The notes under the pieces are model-generated. The model made no database searches. It was not told the DNA's origin and saw only the letters and a program-made list of their open reading frames with translations. Below are positions 52,796 through 60,885 of a stretch of 64,000 bases of DNA, one piece after another. Made by a program: the position numbers and the translations under genes. Each line of letters starts with the position of its first letter. Position 1 is the stretch's first letter. Where the stretch lies: contig JAIPJY010000006.1 in NCBI GenBank assembly GCA_021733925.1, forward strand, positions 124,001-188,000, given 5' to 3'. Source of the stretch: Prosthecobacter sp. (GTDB taxonomy: Bacteria > Verrucomicrobiota > Verrucomicrobiia > Verrucomicrobiales > Verrucomicrobiaceae).

Positions 52796-52817
52796 TGCGA
52801 CTGAGTCGCAATTGCAA
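52796..52817. promoter_or_regulatory. Fur-box-like site B between TPR-like gene and tonB
   Basis: Identical over 22 bases to site A: TGCGACTGAGTCGCAATTGC plus AA. It is followed by TTGACA (about 52819) and, 17 bases on, ATTCTC, a possible promoter for the tonB operon. The same spacing and CATTCTCC block are found beside site A. It sits 46 bases upstream of the TPR-like start and 52 upstream of tonB. Confidence 0.68.
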
Positions 52818-52869
52818 GTTGACATGCCAAGCTTACGTTTCATTCTCCGCTCCCGCCCCGCCTTGTGCA

Positions 52870-53712
52870 ATGACCTCCTCAGTGATAAATCCCCTGCCCG
52901 CCATGGGCTTCAACCTTCCACAGCCTAGAACAGCTGCTTCCGTGCCTACGGCAAGAGTGGTGCGTCGTGGTGGCAGCCTTGTGCGGGTGATCATCACACT
53001 TTCTTGGATGGTGGGCATCACCGGGAGCTTTCTGACGGTGGGTATCATCGGCATGTTTGCGGATGATCTGCCGCCGATTCACCTGAAGACGCTCGAAGAT
53101 CTCGATAATGCAATTGAGTTGCCGATGGTGGAGACATCCATGGCCGAACTGATGTCGATGGAAGCCAGTGCTGATCAGCCTGCTGAAACCGAGCCGGTGC
53201 TGCCGACTGAGATCACTGAAGCGATCGAGACGCCGCCGGAAAATCTGGATCTGCCGGAGATCGCCGAGGCGATGACAATGGAGGATATCTTTGCGGTTCC
53301 TACCGCGCCGAAGATCGAGGATGCGCTGCGTCCCATCGATCCAGTGATCCGACAGACACCTCCAGCGCCATCGCGGCCGCGCAACGCTCCCGTGGCCAGC
53401 AGTGGTGGCACACGATCCAACACCACGCAGGCAGGCGCAGCAGGTGGCAGTGGCACTGCAGGCAGTGGCGGAAAGGGCAAATTTCCCCAGCCCTCCTATC
53501 CGGACTTTGCACGCAGTGCAGGCATGCAGGGGACCGTGCGTCTGAGCATCAGTGTCGGTCCTTCGGGGGCGGTCGATGGTGTCAGTGTCATTGGCAGCAC
53601 CGGCTTCAGTGCCTTGGACGAGTATGCGGCCTCCCATGTGCGCCGAAACTGGCGCTGGCCTGCGGGGACGCCGCATCGCTACACCCTGCCACTGACCTTC
53701 CGCCTGCGCTGA
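52870..53712 (+). CDS. tonB: TonB energy-transducing protein
   Basis: 280 residues. One TM helix (VRVIITLSWMVGITGSFLTVGIIGM, split at about residue 50) is followed by an acidic, Pro/Glu-rich spacer and a Gly/Ser/Pro segment. The C-terminal TonB fold is PSYPDFARSAGMQGTVRLSISV, GFSALDEYAASHVRRNWRWPAG and LPLTFRLR. It spans the periplasm and drives the TonB-dependent receptors of this region. ATG at 52870 or 52903 is possible. First gene of an operon with exbB, exbD, a coiled-coil protein and an MFS gene, under Fur-like site B. Confidence 0.9.
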   Translation: MTSSVINPLPAMGFNLPQPRTAASVPTARVVRRGGSLVRVIITLSWMVGITGSFLTVGIIGMFADDLPPIHLKTLEDLDNAIELPMVETSMAELMSMEASADQPAETEPVLPTEITEAIETPPENLDLPEIAEAMTMEDIFAVPTAPKIEDALRPIDPVIRQTPPAPSRPRNAPVASSGGTRSNTTQAGAAGGSGTAGSGGKGKFPQPSYPDFARSAGMQGTVRLSISVGPSGAVDGVSVIGSTGFSALDEYAASHVRRNWRWPAGTPHRYTLPLTFRLR

Positions 53713-53752
53713 GGCCTATTCCATTTCCGTTCTGCCAGTTTTGAATCTCCCC

Positions 53753-54394
53753 ATGCCCATTCTCGCCAACGTCGTCGTCGATCTCTTTCACAAAGGCGGT
53801 CCCATCATGTATCCCATTGCGGTGGTCACGGTCGTGGCTGTCTGCATCTTTGTGGAGCGAGTTTTTTGGTGGGTGCGCTTTGCCACCAAACGCTCCGTCA
53901 AACAGCTGGATGAAGTCTATGAGAAACTGGAAGCCGGAGACCTTGCCCATGCCATCGCACTTTCGGGAAAATCCAGTGACCCGGTGGTGCGCATGATTCA
54001 TCATGGGCTCAATCACCGCCACACCAGCATGCAGGGCGCGCTGGAAGTCGCGGCCGGGCAGGAACTGCGGGATGCGGGCCGGTATTTGAGCGCGATGGAC
54101 ACCATCGTCACTCTTGCCCCGCTGCTCGGTTTGCTTGGCACTGTGACAGGGATCATGGGAAGCTTCACCAGCATTGGCAGCAGCGAACTCGCGGTTGAAA
54201 AAGTCACCGGGGGCATCGGGGAGGCGCTCATCGCCACGGCAGCCGGTCTCGGCATTGCCATTGGCACGCTGGTGCCGATGAACTACTTCCATGCACGCCT
54301 TGCGGCTCTGAAGTTCGATCTTGAAGCTGCTGCGAACAATGTGCTGATTCTCGCTGTGCAGCACGGGTTTGACAAAGTCACTCCGAAGGCCTGA
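53753..54394 (+). CDS. exbB: ExbB/TolQ/MotA-family proton channel subunit
   Basis: 213 residues with three TM helices: GGPIMYPIAVVTVVAVCIFVERVFWW, LAPLLGLLGTVTGIMGSF and ATAAGLGIAIGTLVPMNYFHARL. The conserved GLLGTVTGM-type motif and the Thr/Pro residues of the channel are present. It forms the inner-membrane motor with ExbD and TonB. ATG at 53753 follows the tonB stop by 40 bases; an upstream TTG at 53741 is less likely. The exbD gene begins eight bases after its stop. Confidence 0.92.
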   Translation: MPILANVVVDLFHKGGPIMYPIAVVTVVAVCIFVERVFWWVRFATKRSVKQLDEVYEKLEAGDLAHAIALSGKSSDPVVRMIHHGLNHRHTSMQGALEVAAGQELRDAGRYLSAMDTIVTLAPLLGLLGTVTGIMGSFTSIGSSELAVEKVTGGIGEALIATAAGLGIAIGTLVPMNYFHARLAALKFDLEAAANNVLILAVQHGFDKVTPKA

Positions 54395-54401
54395 TCCCAC
54401 T

Positions 54402-54830
54402 GTGAAACTTCATTCGCCATTGCCCGAACGAAAGACGCGGCTGGAAATCATCCCGCTCATTGACGTGATGTTCTTCCTGCTGGCCTCCTTCATGATGGTC
54501 AGCCTCACGATGAGCAAGCAGCAGACCATCAAGGTCAACCTGCCCGTCGCCTCTTCGGCGCAGTCTGACTTCAAGCCTGACATGATCAATCTCGCCGTGA
54601 ACGCCACCGGCGATGTGTTTTTCGACAAGGCCGCCATCATGCTGCCGGAGCTTGATCGCAAACTCGCCGAACGTTTCGGCAAGGACCCTGCCACGCCTGT
54701 GTACATCAGCGCCGATGTGAACACGCGTTACGCCGATCTCGTGAAAGTGCTCGATGCCGCCAAGCGGGTCGGCTTTACCAAAGTGGCCTTCAACGTCAAA
54801 CCCGCGAATGCGGCCAAGCCGGCTCCCTGA
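54402..54830 (+). CDS. exbD: ExbD/TolR-family subunit
   Basis: 142 residues. The N-terminal helix LEIIPLIDVMFFLLASFMMVS carries the essential Asp of the proton path (PLIDV). The periplasmic domain has VYISADVNTRYADLVKVLDAAKRVGFTKVAF. The start is GTG at 54402, giving MKLHSPLPERKTRLEI; no in-frame ATG lies between the exbB stop and the TM helix. Third gene of the tonB operon. Confidence 0.9.
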   Translation: MKLHSPLPERKTRLEIIPLIDVMFFLLASFMMVSLTMSKQQTIKVNLPVASSAQSDFKPDMINLAVNATGDVFFDKAAIMLPELDRKLAERFGKDPATPVYISADVNTRYADLVKVLDAAKRVGFTKVAFNVKPANAAKPAP

Positions 54831-54833
54831 TCC

Positions 54834-55379
54834 ATGAAGCGTCTGCTCACCACGCTGCTGGTTCTTATCTCGCTGGGGCTCTGCGCCGTTTGCCTTGTGC
54901 AATGGAAGCGCGAGGCACGCCTGCGCGACCACATTCAGGATCTCGTGAAACGTCTCAAGGATGAAAATGCCCTGCGCATTGATGCTGAGCGCAGGGTGCG
55001 CGAGTACGAAAAGGAAATCGCCCGACTGACCGAGCTGCGTGCCGAAGTGGAGGCCAAGCTCGTCGAAGTGACCCGCGAGTACAACAATCTCTCCGCCGAC
55101 TCCGTGGCGCGCGGCATCACGATTGCGATCTACATGCGCGAGCTGATGCAGATGCAGCGAGGGCTGGAGGCGACGCAGCTGGCGTTTGGCAAAGGCGCGG
55201 ATGCGATCAAAAGTCACAACAGCGTCGTCACCACGCAGAACAGCGCGATGGAGAAGCAGAACGAACTGCTCAAGCAGCTGGTGGATGAGCGCAATGATGC
55301 GATCTCCAAGCTCAATGCCCGCACGCGTGAGTTCAATGACCTGGTGGAGAAGTACAACAAGCTGGCGAAGAGCAAGTGA
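54834..55379 (+). CDS. Membrane-anchored coiled-coil protein in the tonB operon
   Basis: 181 residues. A single TM helix (residues 4-21, LLTTLLVLISLGLCAVCLV) is followed by about 150 residues of heptad-like helix rich in Arg, Glu, Lys and Leu (LVKRLKDENALRIDAERRV, KQNELLKQLVDERNDAISKL). It is probably a periplasmic coiled-coil rod. It starts three bases after the exbD stop, so translational coupling is likely. No family is recognised; a role in spacing or stabilising the TonB motor is only a guess. Confidence 0.7.
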   Translation: MKRLLTTLLVLISLGLCAVCLVQWKREARLRDHIQDLVKRLKDENALRIDAERRVREYEKEIARLTELRAEVEAKLVEVTREYNNLSADSVARGITIAIYMRELMQMQRGLEATQLAFGKGADAIKSHNSVVTTQNSAMEKQNELLKQLVDERNDAISKLNARTREFNDLVEKYNKLAKSK

Positions 55380-55424
55380 TCCGTGCTTGCCATTCCGGCC
55401 GGGCTGCGAAAGACTCGCGCCCGC

Positions 55425-56705
55425 ATGAGCCAACCAGCCACTCCTGAAATCACTCGTCTGCGCGACCTGTCGCCGCAGCAACGCCGTTCCGGGCTCGCCG
55501 CATGGCTGGGCTGGATGTTTGACGGTCTCGACATGCATCTTTACACGCTGGTCGCGACGGCCTTTGTGGCGCAGCTGATGCTGGTGCCGGAGAGCGACCC
55601 CACGGTGGGCATGCATGGTTCCATCATTCAGGCCGCGTTTCTGGTTGGCTGGGCGCTCGGCGGGGCGTTCTTTGGCCGCATTGGCGATGTGCTGGGCCGC
55701 AGCCGTGCGCTGACGCTCACGATTCTGACTTATGCCTGCTTCACGGGGCTGTCGTACTTTGCGCAGACCTGGTGGCATCTCATGATCTTCCGCTTCCTGG
55801 CGGCGCTTGGCATCGGTGGTGAATGGGCCGTGGGAGCATCGCTGCTGTCGGAAACGTGGCCGAAGAAATGGCGGCCATGGATCGCGGCCACGCTGCAAAG
55901 CGCGGTGAACTGCGGTGTGCTGGTGGCCTGCTTCGCGGGCTACCTGCTTGCGGGCCAGGAGCCGCGCTACATCTTCCTCATCGGCATTCTGCCGGCGTTG
56001 ATCACGCTGTGGATTCGCAAGGCGGTGCCGGAGACCGAAGAGTGGACGGAGGCACGCAAAGGACAGGAGGTGCCGAAAATCAGCGCGCTGTTCAGCCCCG
56101 AGGTGCGGGGGGTGACGTGGCGGGTGATGATCATCTGCGCTGTGTCATTGACTGCGCACTGGACCTACCTGTTCTGGCAGCAGAAGCACGTGCTCAGCCT
56201 CGCTGAGATCGTCCCGCTCGATAAATCGGGCAAGGATGCTGCGCTCGTCACGGCGCTGATGTGGATCATGTTTGGATCGCTGATCGGCAACTACATTGCG
56301 GGAGGCCTCGCGAAGCTGTTTGGTTATCGCAACACCATCGTCGGCATGATGCTGGCCTACTTTGCCTTCATGTATCTTTCCTTCTCGCAGGTGTGGAGCT
56401 GGGAGGCCACGAAGTGGCAGTTTGCCGCCATTGGTGCCTGCCAGGGGGTGTTTGGCCTTTTCACCATGTGCCTGCCGCCGCTTTTCCCTGTGCTGCTGCG
56501 CACCACCGGTTCCGGTTTCTGCTACAACATTGGCCGCATTGTGGCTGCGGCTGGGACGGTGTTCTTTGGCATCTTTGTGAAGGTCGGCGACTTCCGCACG
56601 GCGCTGCTTTACGCCGGCTTCCTCTTCATTCCCTCCGCTGCCGTGGCGATGATGCTGCCGTCTGAGCCGGAGCAGGCTGATGGCACGGCAAGTGCGCTGG
56701 AGTGA
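55425..56705 (+). CDS. MFS transporter, last gene of the tonB operon
   Basis: 426 residues with about 12 TM helices. The signature loop is GRIGDVLGRSRALTLTI, and RFLAALGIGGEWAVGASLLSETWP marks the sialic acid/aromatic acid-type sugar-porter-like branch. VPETEEWTEARKG opens the central loop. It shares its family with the MFS gene at the start of the window but lacks the coiled-coil loop. The 45-base gap to the previous gene suggests membership of the tonB operon. Siderophore or ferric-ligand transport is plausible from context only. Confidence 0.85.
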   Translation: MSQPATPEITRLRDLSPQQRRSGLAAWLGWMFDGLDMHLYTLVATAFVAQLMLVPESDPTVGMHGSIIQAAFLVGWALGGAFFGRIGDVLGRSRALTLTILTYACFTGLSYFAQTWWHLMIFRFLAALGIGGEWAVGASLLSETWPKKWRPWIAATLQSAVNCGVLVACFAGYLLAGQEPRYIFLIGILPALITLWIRKAVPETEEWTEARKGQEVPKISALFSPEVRGVTWRVMIICAVSLTAHWTYLFWQQKHVLSLAEIVPLDKSGKDAALVTALMWIMFGSLIGNYIAGGLAKLFGYRNTIVGMMLAYFAFMYLSFSQVWSWEATKWQFAAIGACQGVFGLFTMCLPPLFPVLLRTTGSGFCYNIGRIVAAAGTVFFGIFVKVGDFRTALLYAGFLFIPSAAVAMMLPSEPEQADGTASALE

Positions 56706-56724
56706 TCCGGGTGCGCCGATCGCT

Positions 56725-57594
56725 TCAATGACTCGGTGTGTAAAACTTGAACTGTGCCGAGAAACCTTCCACGGCACATTCACCGGCTAATTTGACCTCG
56801 TTCTCCGCCGCCATTTTTTTCACGGCGGCTTCGCTGAACAGCACCGTTTGCTTGAGTGTGGAGGCCACCTTTTCGACACGGAAGACAAAGTTGACCTCGG
56901 GGCCGTGCAGATTGAGTTCGTTCATTGTCGGCACCGTGCCGAGCATGACTGCACCGAAATGCAGCACGAGGCGGAAGGGCGGATTCGCCGCGAGTTGTGC
57001 TTCATAGAGCTTGGCCACGGCCTGGCGTACCTGGATGGCGCTGTCCTCGGTGTCGTCCCAGTAGCAGAAAAATCCGTCACCAAGGTACTTTGACATATGT
57101 CCGCCGCATTCATCGATTATCTGGCGGCAGTTCTTGAACCAGCTGCCGGTCATGCGTGGAAACTGCGCACCGGGGAGTGTCTGGGAGAGCTGGGTGGAGC
57201 CGATGATGTCCGCCACCATGAGCCAGCACTGCGCCTGACGGATTTGGATCATCGTCGAAGCCATGACCTGCTGGCCGGCAGGGTGCATGGCGCTGAGTAT
57301 CTCCGAGGAAAACTCCAGTTCGTTGCTGGCGACGCGGATGATGTCCCCATTGTGCAGGCGGACCGACTGCGAGATGCGGCGGCCGTTTACATAGGTGCCG
57401 TTCGCGCTGCCGAGATCGACCAGCCAGAATTCGCGTTCGCCTTGCGCCTGGATGATGGCGTGGCGGCGCGAGACCTCACTGTCGGCCACTGGGATGGAAT
57501 TGTCCGGAGCACGGCCGATGGAGCAGGTGCCAATCAGATCATGGCGCTCTCCATTGGGAAGGCGCAGCCAGGATTGGAGGAGGTTGGTGCTCAT
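56725..57594 (-). CDS. FHA domain fused to class III adenylate/guanylate cyclase
   Basis: 289 residues. FHA domain at about 15-95: IGRAPDNSIPV, SEVSRRHAII and DLGSANGTYVNGRRI, the full phosphothreonine-binding set. The cyclase domain at about 120-280 has the first metal Asp in MVADIIGSTQL, Lys and the second Asp in SKYLGDGFF, and Asn/Arg in VNFVFRV. All catalytic positions have usable residues, so activity is possible. FHA-cyclase fusions link Ser/Thr kinases to cyclic-nucleotide signalling. Two starts are possible (57594, 57621). Confidence 0.82.
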   Translation of the reverse strand: MSTNLLQSWLRLPNGERHDLIGTCSIGRAPDNSIPVADSEVSRRHAIIQAQGEREFWLVDLGSANGTYVNGRRISQSVRLHNGDIIRVASNELEFSSEILSAMHPAGQQVMASTMIQIRQAQCWLMVADIIGSTQLSQTLPGAQFPRMTGSWFKNCRQIIDECGGHMSKYLGDGFFCYWDDTEDSAIQVRQAVAKLYEAQLAANPPFRLVLHFGAVMLGTVPTMNELNLHGPEVNFVFRVEKVASTLKQTVLFSEAAVKKMAAENEVKLAGECAVEGFSAQFKFYTPSH

Positions 57595-57707
57595 GCTCTG
57601 AATAAACGTGAATTCTGACAAAGGATGTCAACCAAGCCAAGACTCGTTGTAAGAATTCTCGCGTGGACGGATCTTGCCGGGGAGTGAATGGCGGGAAATG
57701 TTTGTGC

Positions 57708-57992
57708 ATGAATGAAGAAGCCCAGCTTTCACTGCATGCCGTGTTCAACTACGGCGAGGCCGGGCTGTGGTTCATCATCGCACTGGTGCTGGCGGTGCGG
57801 TTGCGGATGAAGCGACCCTGGCGCTGGCTGCTGCCGGTGGCCTTCGCGTGCTTTGGTGTTTCAGATCTCATTGAGGTGCAAACCGGCGCGTGGTGGGAGC
57901 CCTGGTGGTTGTTTGTCCTGAAAGCCGCCTGCGTGCTGGTGTTTCTGCTGGCATGGGGCGCGCATCGGCGGCAGGGAAAGCACCATGGCTGA
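57708..57992 (+). CDS. Small membrane protein preceding the NUDIX gene
   Basis: 94 residues with about three hydrophobic helices (GEAGLWFIIALVLAVRL, WRWLLPVAFACFGVSDLI, WWLFVLKAACVLVFLLAW) and a basic tail RRQGKHHG. The motif SDLIEVQTGAWWEPWWLF is distinctive and recalls small uncharacterised membrane proteins of Verrucomicrobia and Planctomycetes. Its end overlaps the NUDIX start by eight bases, so the two are translationally linked. Function unknown. Confidence 0.6.
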   Translation: MNEEAQLSLHAVFNYGEAGLWFIIALVLAVRLRMKRPWRWLLPVAFACFGVSDLIEVQTGAWWEPWWLFVLKAACVLVFLLAWGAHRRQGKHHG

Positions 57993-58530
57993 ATCTCCTT
58001 TCAAATTTTGCAGCGAGTGTGGCAAGGACGAGTGGATCGCGAGAAGTGAACGCGAGTTTGTCTGTGCTGCCTGCGGCTTCCGTCATTTCATCACACCAAT
58101 CCCTGCTGCCGTGGCGCTGCTCCTTGATGCGCAGCACCGTATTCTCATCATCCGACGTGCGCATGAACCCGGCTTCGGTCTGCTCGGTCTGCCCGGAGGT
58201 GTCATTGAGCCTGAAGAAAGCGGCGAGTTGGCAGCCGCACGCGAAACACATGAGGAAGTGGGCATTGAGCTGCCAGCGAGTGCCTACACTTACTTGTGCA
58301 CGCTCAACAACCGCTACCTGTTTCAAGGCTACACCTGGCCCACGCTGGATCTCTGCTACATCGCCCGAGTGCCGGATTTCAACAACGTGGTGATGCAGGC
58401 CGCAGAAGTGTCGGAGATTCTGATTTGTGCGCTGGATGAAGTGCCGCTGGATGAATTTGCGTTTGAGTCGAATGCGGAGGCTATCAGACGATTGCGGGCG
58501 GCGCGTCAAACCAGCGGTCGTGTTCCTTGA
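57985..58530 (+). CDS. NUDIX hydrolase with zinc ribbon
   Basis: 181 residues. A zinc ribbon (CSECG...CAACG, residues about 9-33) precedes the NUDIX domain. The NUDIX box GGVIEPEESGELAAARETHEE plus VGIEL (around 72-97) has the key Arg and Glu residues in AARETHEEVG. NUDIX enzymes cleave nucleoside diphosphate-X compounds; the ribbon plus domain layout recalls NADH pyrophosphatase-type proteins. The last 47 bases overlap the 3' end of convergent ispG. Confidence 0.88.
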   Translation: MAESPFKFCSECGKDEWIARSEREFVCAACGFRHFITPIPAAVALLLDAQHRILIIRRAHEPGFGLLGLPGGVIEPEESGELAAARETHEEVGIELPASAYTYLCTLNNRYLFQGYTWPTLDLCYIARVPDFNNVVMQAAEVSEILICALDEVPLDEFAFESNAEAIRRLRAARQTSGRVP

Positions 58531-60265
58531 TGAGGTCGATGAGGCGCTCGACGGCTTCTCCTTCGGGGATGTTGAACTTCACGGCGGTCTTGCCAACGTA
58601 GAGATTGATCTTCTCGGGAGCGCCGCCGACGTAGCCGAAGTCGGCGTCGGCCATTTCTCCGGGACCGTTGACGATGCAGCCCATGACGGCGATGCGCACG
58701 CCTTTGAGATGACCTGTGGCGGCGCGGATTTTCTGCGTGGTGGTTTGCAGGTTGAAGAGTGTGCGTCCGCAGCTCGGGCAGGCGACGTAGTCGGTCTTGA
58801 AAATACGCACGCCGGCGGCCTGCAGGATGTTGTAGCTGATGCGCAGGGCCTGACCGGGGGCTTCTTCGCCGTTTACGATGACGGCGTCGCCAATGCCATC
58901 GCATAGCAGTGAGCCGATGTTGGTGGCGGCGGTGAGCAGGTTCTGGGTGAAGTCATCGCTGCCGGTGGCCTGCAGGGTGTCTTTGAGCAGGATCACATGA
59001 CGTGGCTGCAGTTTGGCGGCGAGAAGGCGATACGCGGCGATGACGGGCAGCTTGAGTCCGTCCTTGATGGTGACGAGTTTTGCTTCGGAGCTGTCATAGA
59101 GACTGGCGATGGCGGCATCGTCGCGCGGGTCGATCTCAATGACGCCACTGTCTTCAATGACGACCTCGGGTTTGTAGTCGCCAAGTTTGTCGATCTTGTG
59201 AGAGACGGAGTCCCACTTCTTGCGTGTGGTGAAGACGGGCACGGTTTCGTGGCCGCCGGCTTTGACGCCGTTGATCGTGAGCACTTCTGATTCGCGGCGT
59301 ACGTAGTCGAAGGGATCGTAGCTGACCTGAGGGGCGTTGGCGATGTGCTCGAACTGCGAGGGGAGTCCCTCGTTGTAGGGCTTCACGAGCTGCTGAGCCA
59401 CGGGGATCTCGAAGATGGCGTCTTCGGTCAGAGAGACGCGCACGGTGTCGCCGATGCCGTCGGCAAGCAGTGAGCCGATGCCGATGGCGCTCTTGATGCG
59501 GCCGTCTTCACCGTCGCCCGCTTCGGTGACGCCGAGGTGGATCGGGTAGTTCCAGTCGGAGCCGAGTTGATTGAGATGCGCGACGAGCAGGCGATAGGCC
59601 TCGATCATGACCTTCGGATTGCTGGCCTTCATCGAGAAGAGGAAATTGTGATAGCCCTGGCCGCGGGCGATGCGGGCGAATTCGAGGGCGCTTTCGACCA
59701 TGCCGAGCGGTGTATCGCCATGGCGGTTCATGATGCGGTCGCTCAAGGAGCCATGATTGGTGCCGATGCGCATGGCGCGGCCCAAGCGGATGCAGTCCTT
59801 CACCAGCGGCACGAACTGCTCTTCCATGTAGGCCACTTCTGCGGCGTACTCGTCATCGGTGTATTCTTTGACGGCGAACTTTTTCTTGTCGGCGTAGTTG
59901 CCGGGGTTCACACGTACTTTTTCGACCCACTTCACGGCTTCCATGGCAGCGTCGGGCTTGAAGTGGATGTCGGCGACCAGCGGGACATCGCAGCCGGCGG
60001 CGCGGATGCCATCACGGATGTGCTGAAGGTTTTCGGCGATGACGCGTGTCTGTGCGGTGACGCGGACGATCTGGCAGCCGGCTTCGGCGAGGCCGAGGGC
60101 TTCCTTCACGCAGGCTTCGGCGTCACGCGTGTCACTGGTGAGCATGCTCTGCACCACCACGGGCGCACCGCCACCGATCTGGACATTTCCAACCATGACG
60201 GGGCGTGTTTCGCGGCGCTGGTAGTTGTAGAGGTCTGGGCAGTAGCGGAGCAGGGGGGAGGACAT
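58484..60265 (-). CDS. ispG: 4-hydroxy-3-methylbut-2-enyl diphosphate synthase (large form)
   Basis: 593 residues of the MEP isoprenoid pathway. A TIM barrel (about 20-290: APVVVQSMLTSDTRD, VPLVADIHFKPDAAMEAV, RVNPGNYADKKKF) is followed by an inserted domain (about 290-460) found in the plant, Chlamydia and Bacteroidetes-type enzyme. The C-terminal 4Fe-4S domain has ACPSCGRTLF and AVMGCIVNGPGEMADAD. Bacterial enzymes without the insertion are near 370 residues. The 3' end overlaps the NUDIX gene. Confidence 0.95.
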   Translation of the reverse strand: MSSPLLRYCPDLYNYQRRETRPVMVGNVQIGGGAPVVVQSMLTSDTRDAEACVKEALGLAEAGCQIVRVTAQTRVIAENLQHIRDGIRAAGCDVPLVADIHFKPDAAMEAVKWVEKVRVNPGNYADKKKFAVKEYTDDEYAAEVAYMEEQFVPLVKDCIRLGRAMRIGTNHGSLSDRIMNRHGDTPLGMVESALEFARIARGQGYHNFLFSMKASNPKVMIEAYRLLVAHLNQLGSDWNYPIHLGVTEAGDGEDGRIKSAIGIGSLLADGIGDTVRVSLTEDAIFEIPVAQQLVKPYNEGLPSQFEHIANAPQVSYDPFDYVRRESEVLTINGVKAGGHETVPVFTTRKKWDSVSHKIDKLGDYKPEVVIEDSGVIEIDPRDDAAIASLYDSSEAKLVTIKDGLKLPVIAAYRLLAAKLQPRHVILLKDTLQATGSDDFTQNLLTAATNIGSLLCDGIGDAVIVNGEEAPGQALRISYNILQAAGVRIFKTDYVACPSCGRTLFNLQTTTQKIRAATGHLKGVRIAVMGCIVNGPGEMADADFGYVGGAPEKINLYVGKTAVKFNIPEGEAVERLIDLIKEHDRWFDAPPAIV

Positions 60266-60392
60266 GGCGGGCGGTTAGAATGCCGGATTGCCGCCATGAC
60301 GCAAATGGGAAGCCGCGCAGGGGTGCAAGGCATTACAAGTTTCTTACATGGACCTTGCCGATCCATGGCGGGATGCTACTATTCGATTCAAT

Positions 60393-60815
60393 ATGGCAAA
60401 TATTGTTGTTATCGAGGATCATCCGCCTGTGTTGAAGCTTCTTGCCACCCTTTGCCGGGCAGAGGGGCATGAGGTGATGGCGTTCGACAATGGCCGTGCC
60501 GGCTTGGACGCGATCCGTGAGATGGCCCCAGATGTGGCGTTGGTGGACCGCCGGCTTGGCGATGTCGATGGTCTCGATATGATTCGAGAAGCCCGGGAGG
60601 CTTCGCCGAAGACTCGCTTTGTGATGGTTTCCGCCTGCTCAGAAACCCGCGATATTGTGACAGCGGTGCGTCGTGGCGTCTGCGATTATGTGACGAAACC
60701 TTTTGAACCCGAGGAGATCAAAAGTGCTGTGAACCGTGCGCTCAGCGAACCTGCGGAGCCTCAGCCGATCTCCCGCCAGAAACTCGTCATTCTGTGTCCG
60801 AAGCAGGCGGCCTGA
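60393..60815 (+). CDS. Single-domain response regulator
   Basis: 140 residues, essentially one receiver domain: IVVIEDHPPVLKLL (acidic pocket), the phosphorylatable Asp in VALVDRRLGDVDG, Ser in VMVSACSE and Lys in YVTKPFEPEEI. There is no output domain, only a short tail. The usual DLxLP after the Asp is DRRLGD here. No histidine kinase is adjacent, so the partner is unknown. ATG at 60393 is chosen from the receiver N-terminus (MANIVVIEDH). Confidence 0.88.
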   Translation: MANIVVIEDHPPVLKLLATLCRAEGHEVMAFDNGRAGLDAIREMAPDVALVDRRLGDVDGLDMIREAREASPKTRFVMVSACSETRDIVTAVRRGVCDYVTKPFEPEEIKSAVNRALSEPAEPQPISRQKLVILCPKQAA

Positions 60816-60885
60816 TTCCCACGGTGGGAGTGAGGCTCTTAACTTTGACCTTTGAAGTTCGCAGCCGTTGGCGCATTGGTACCGC

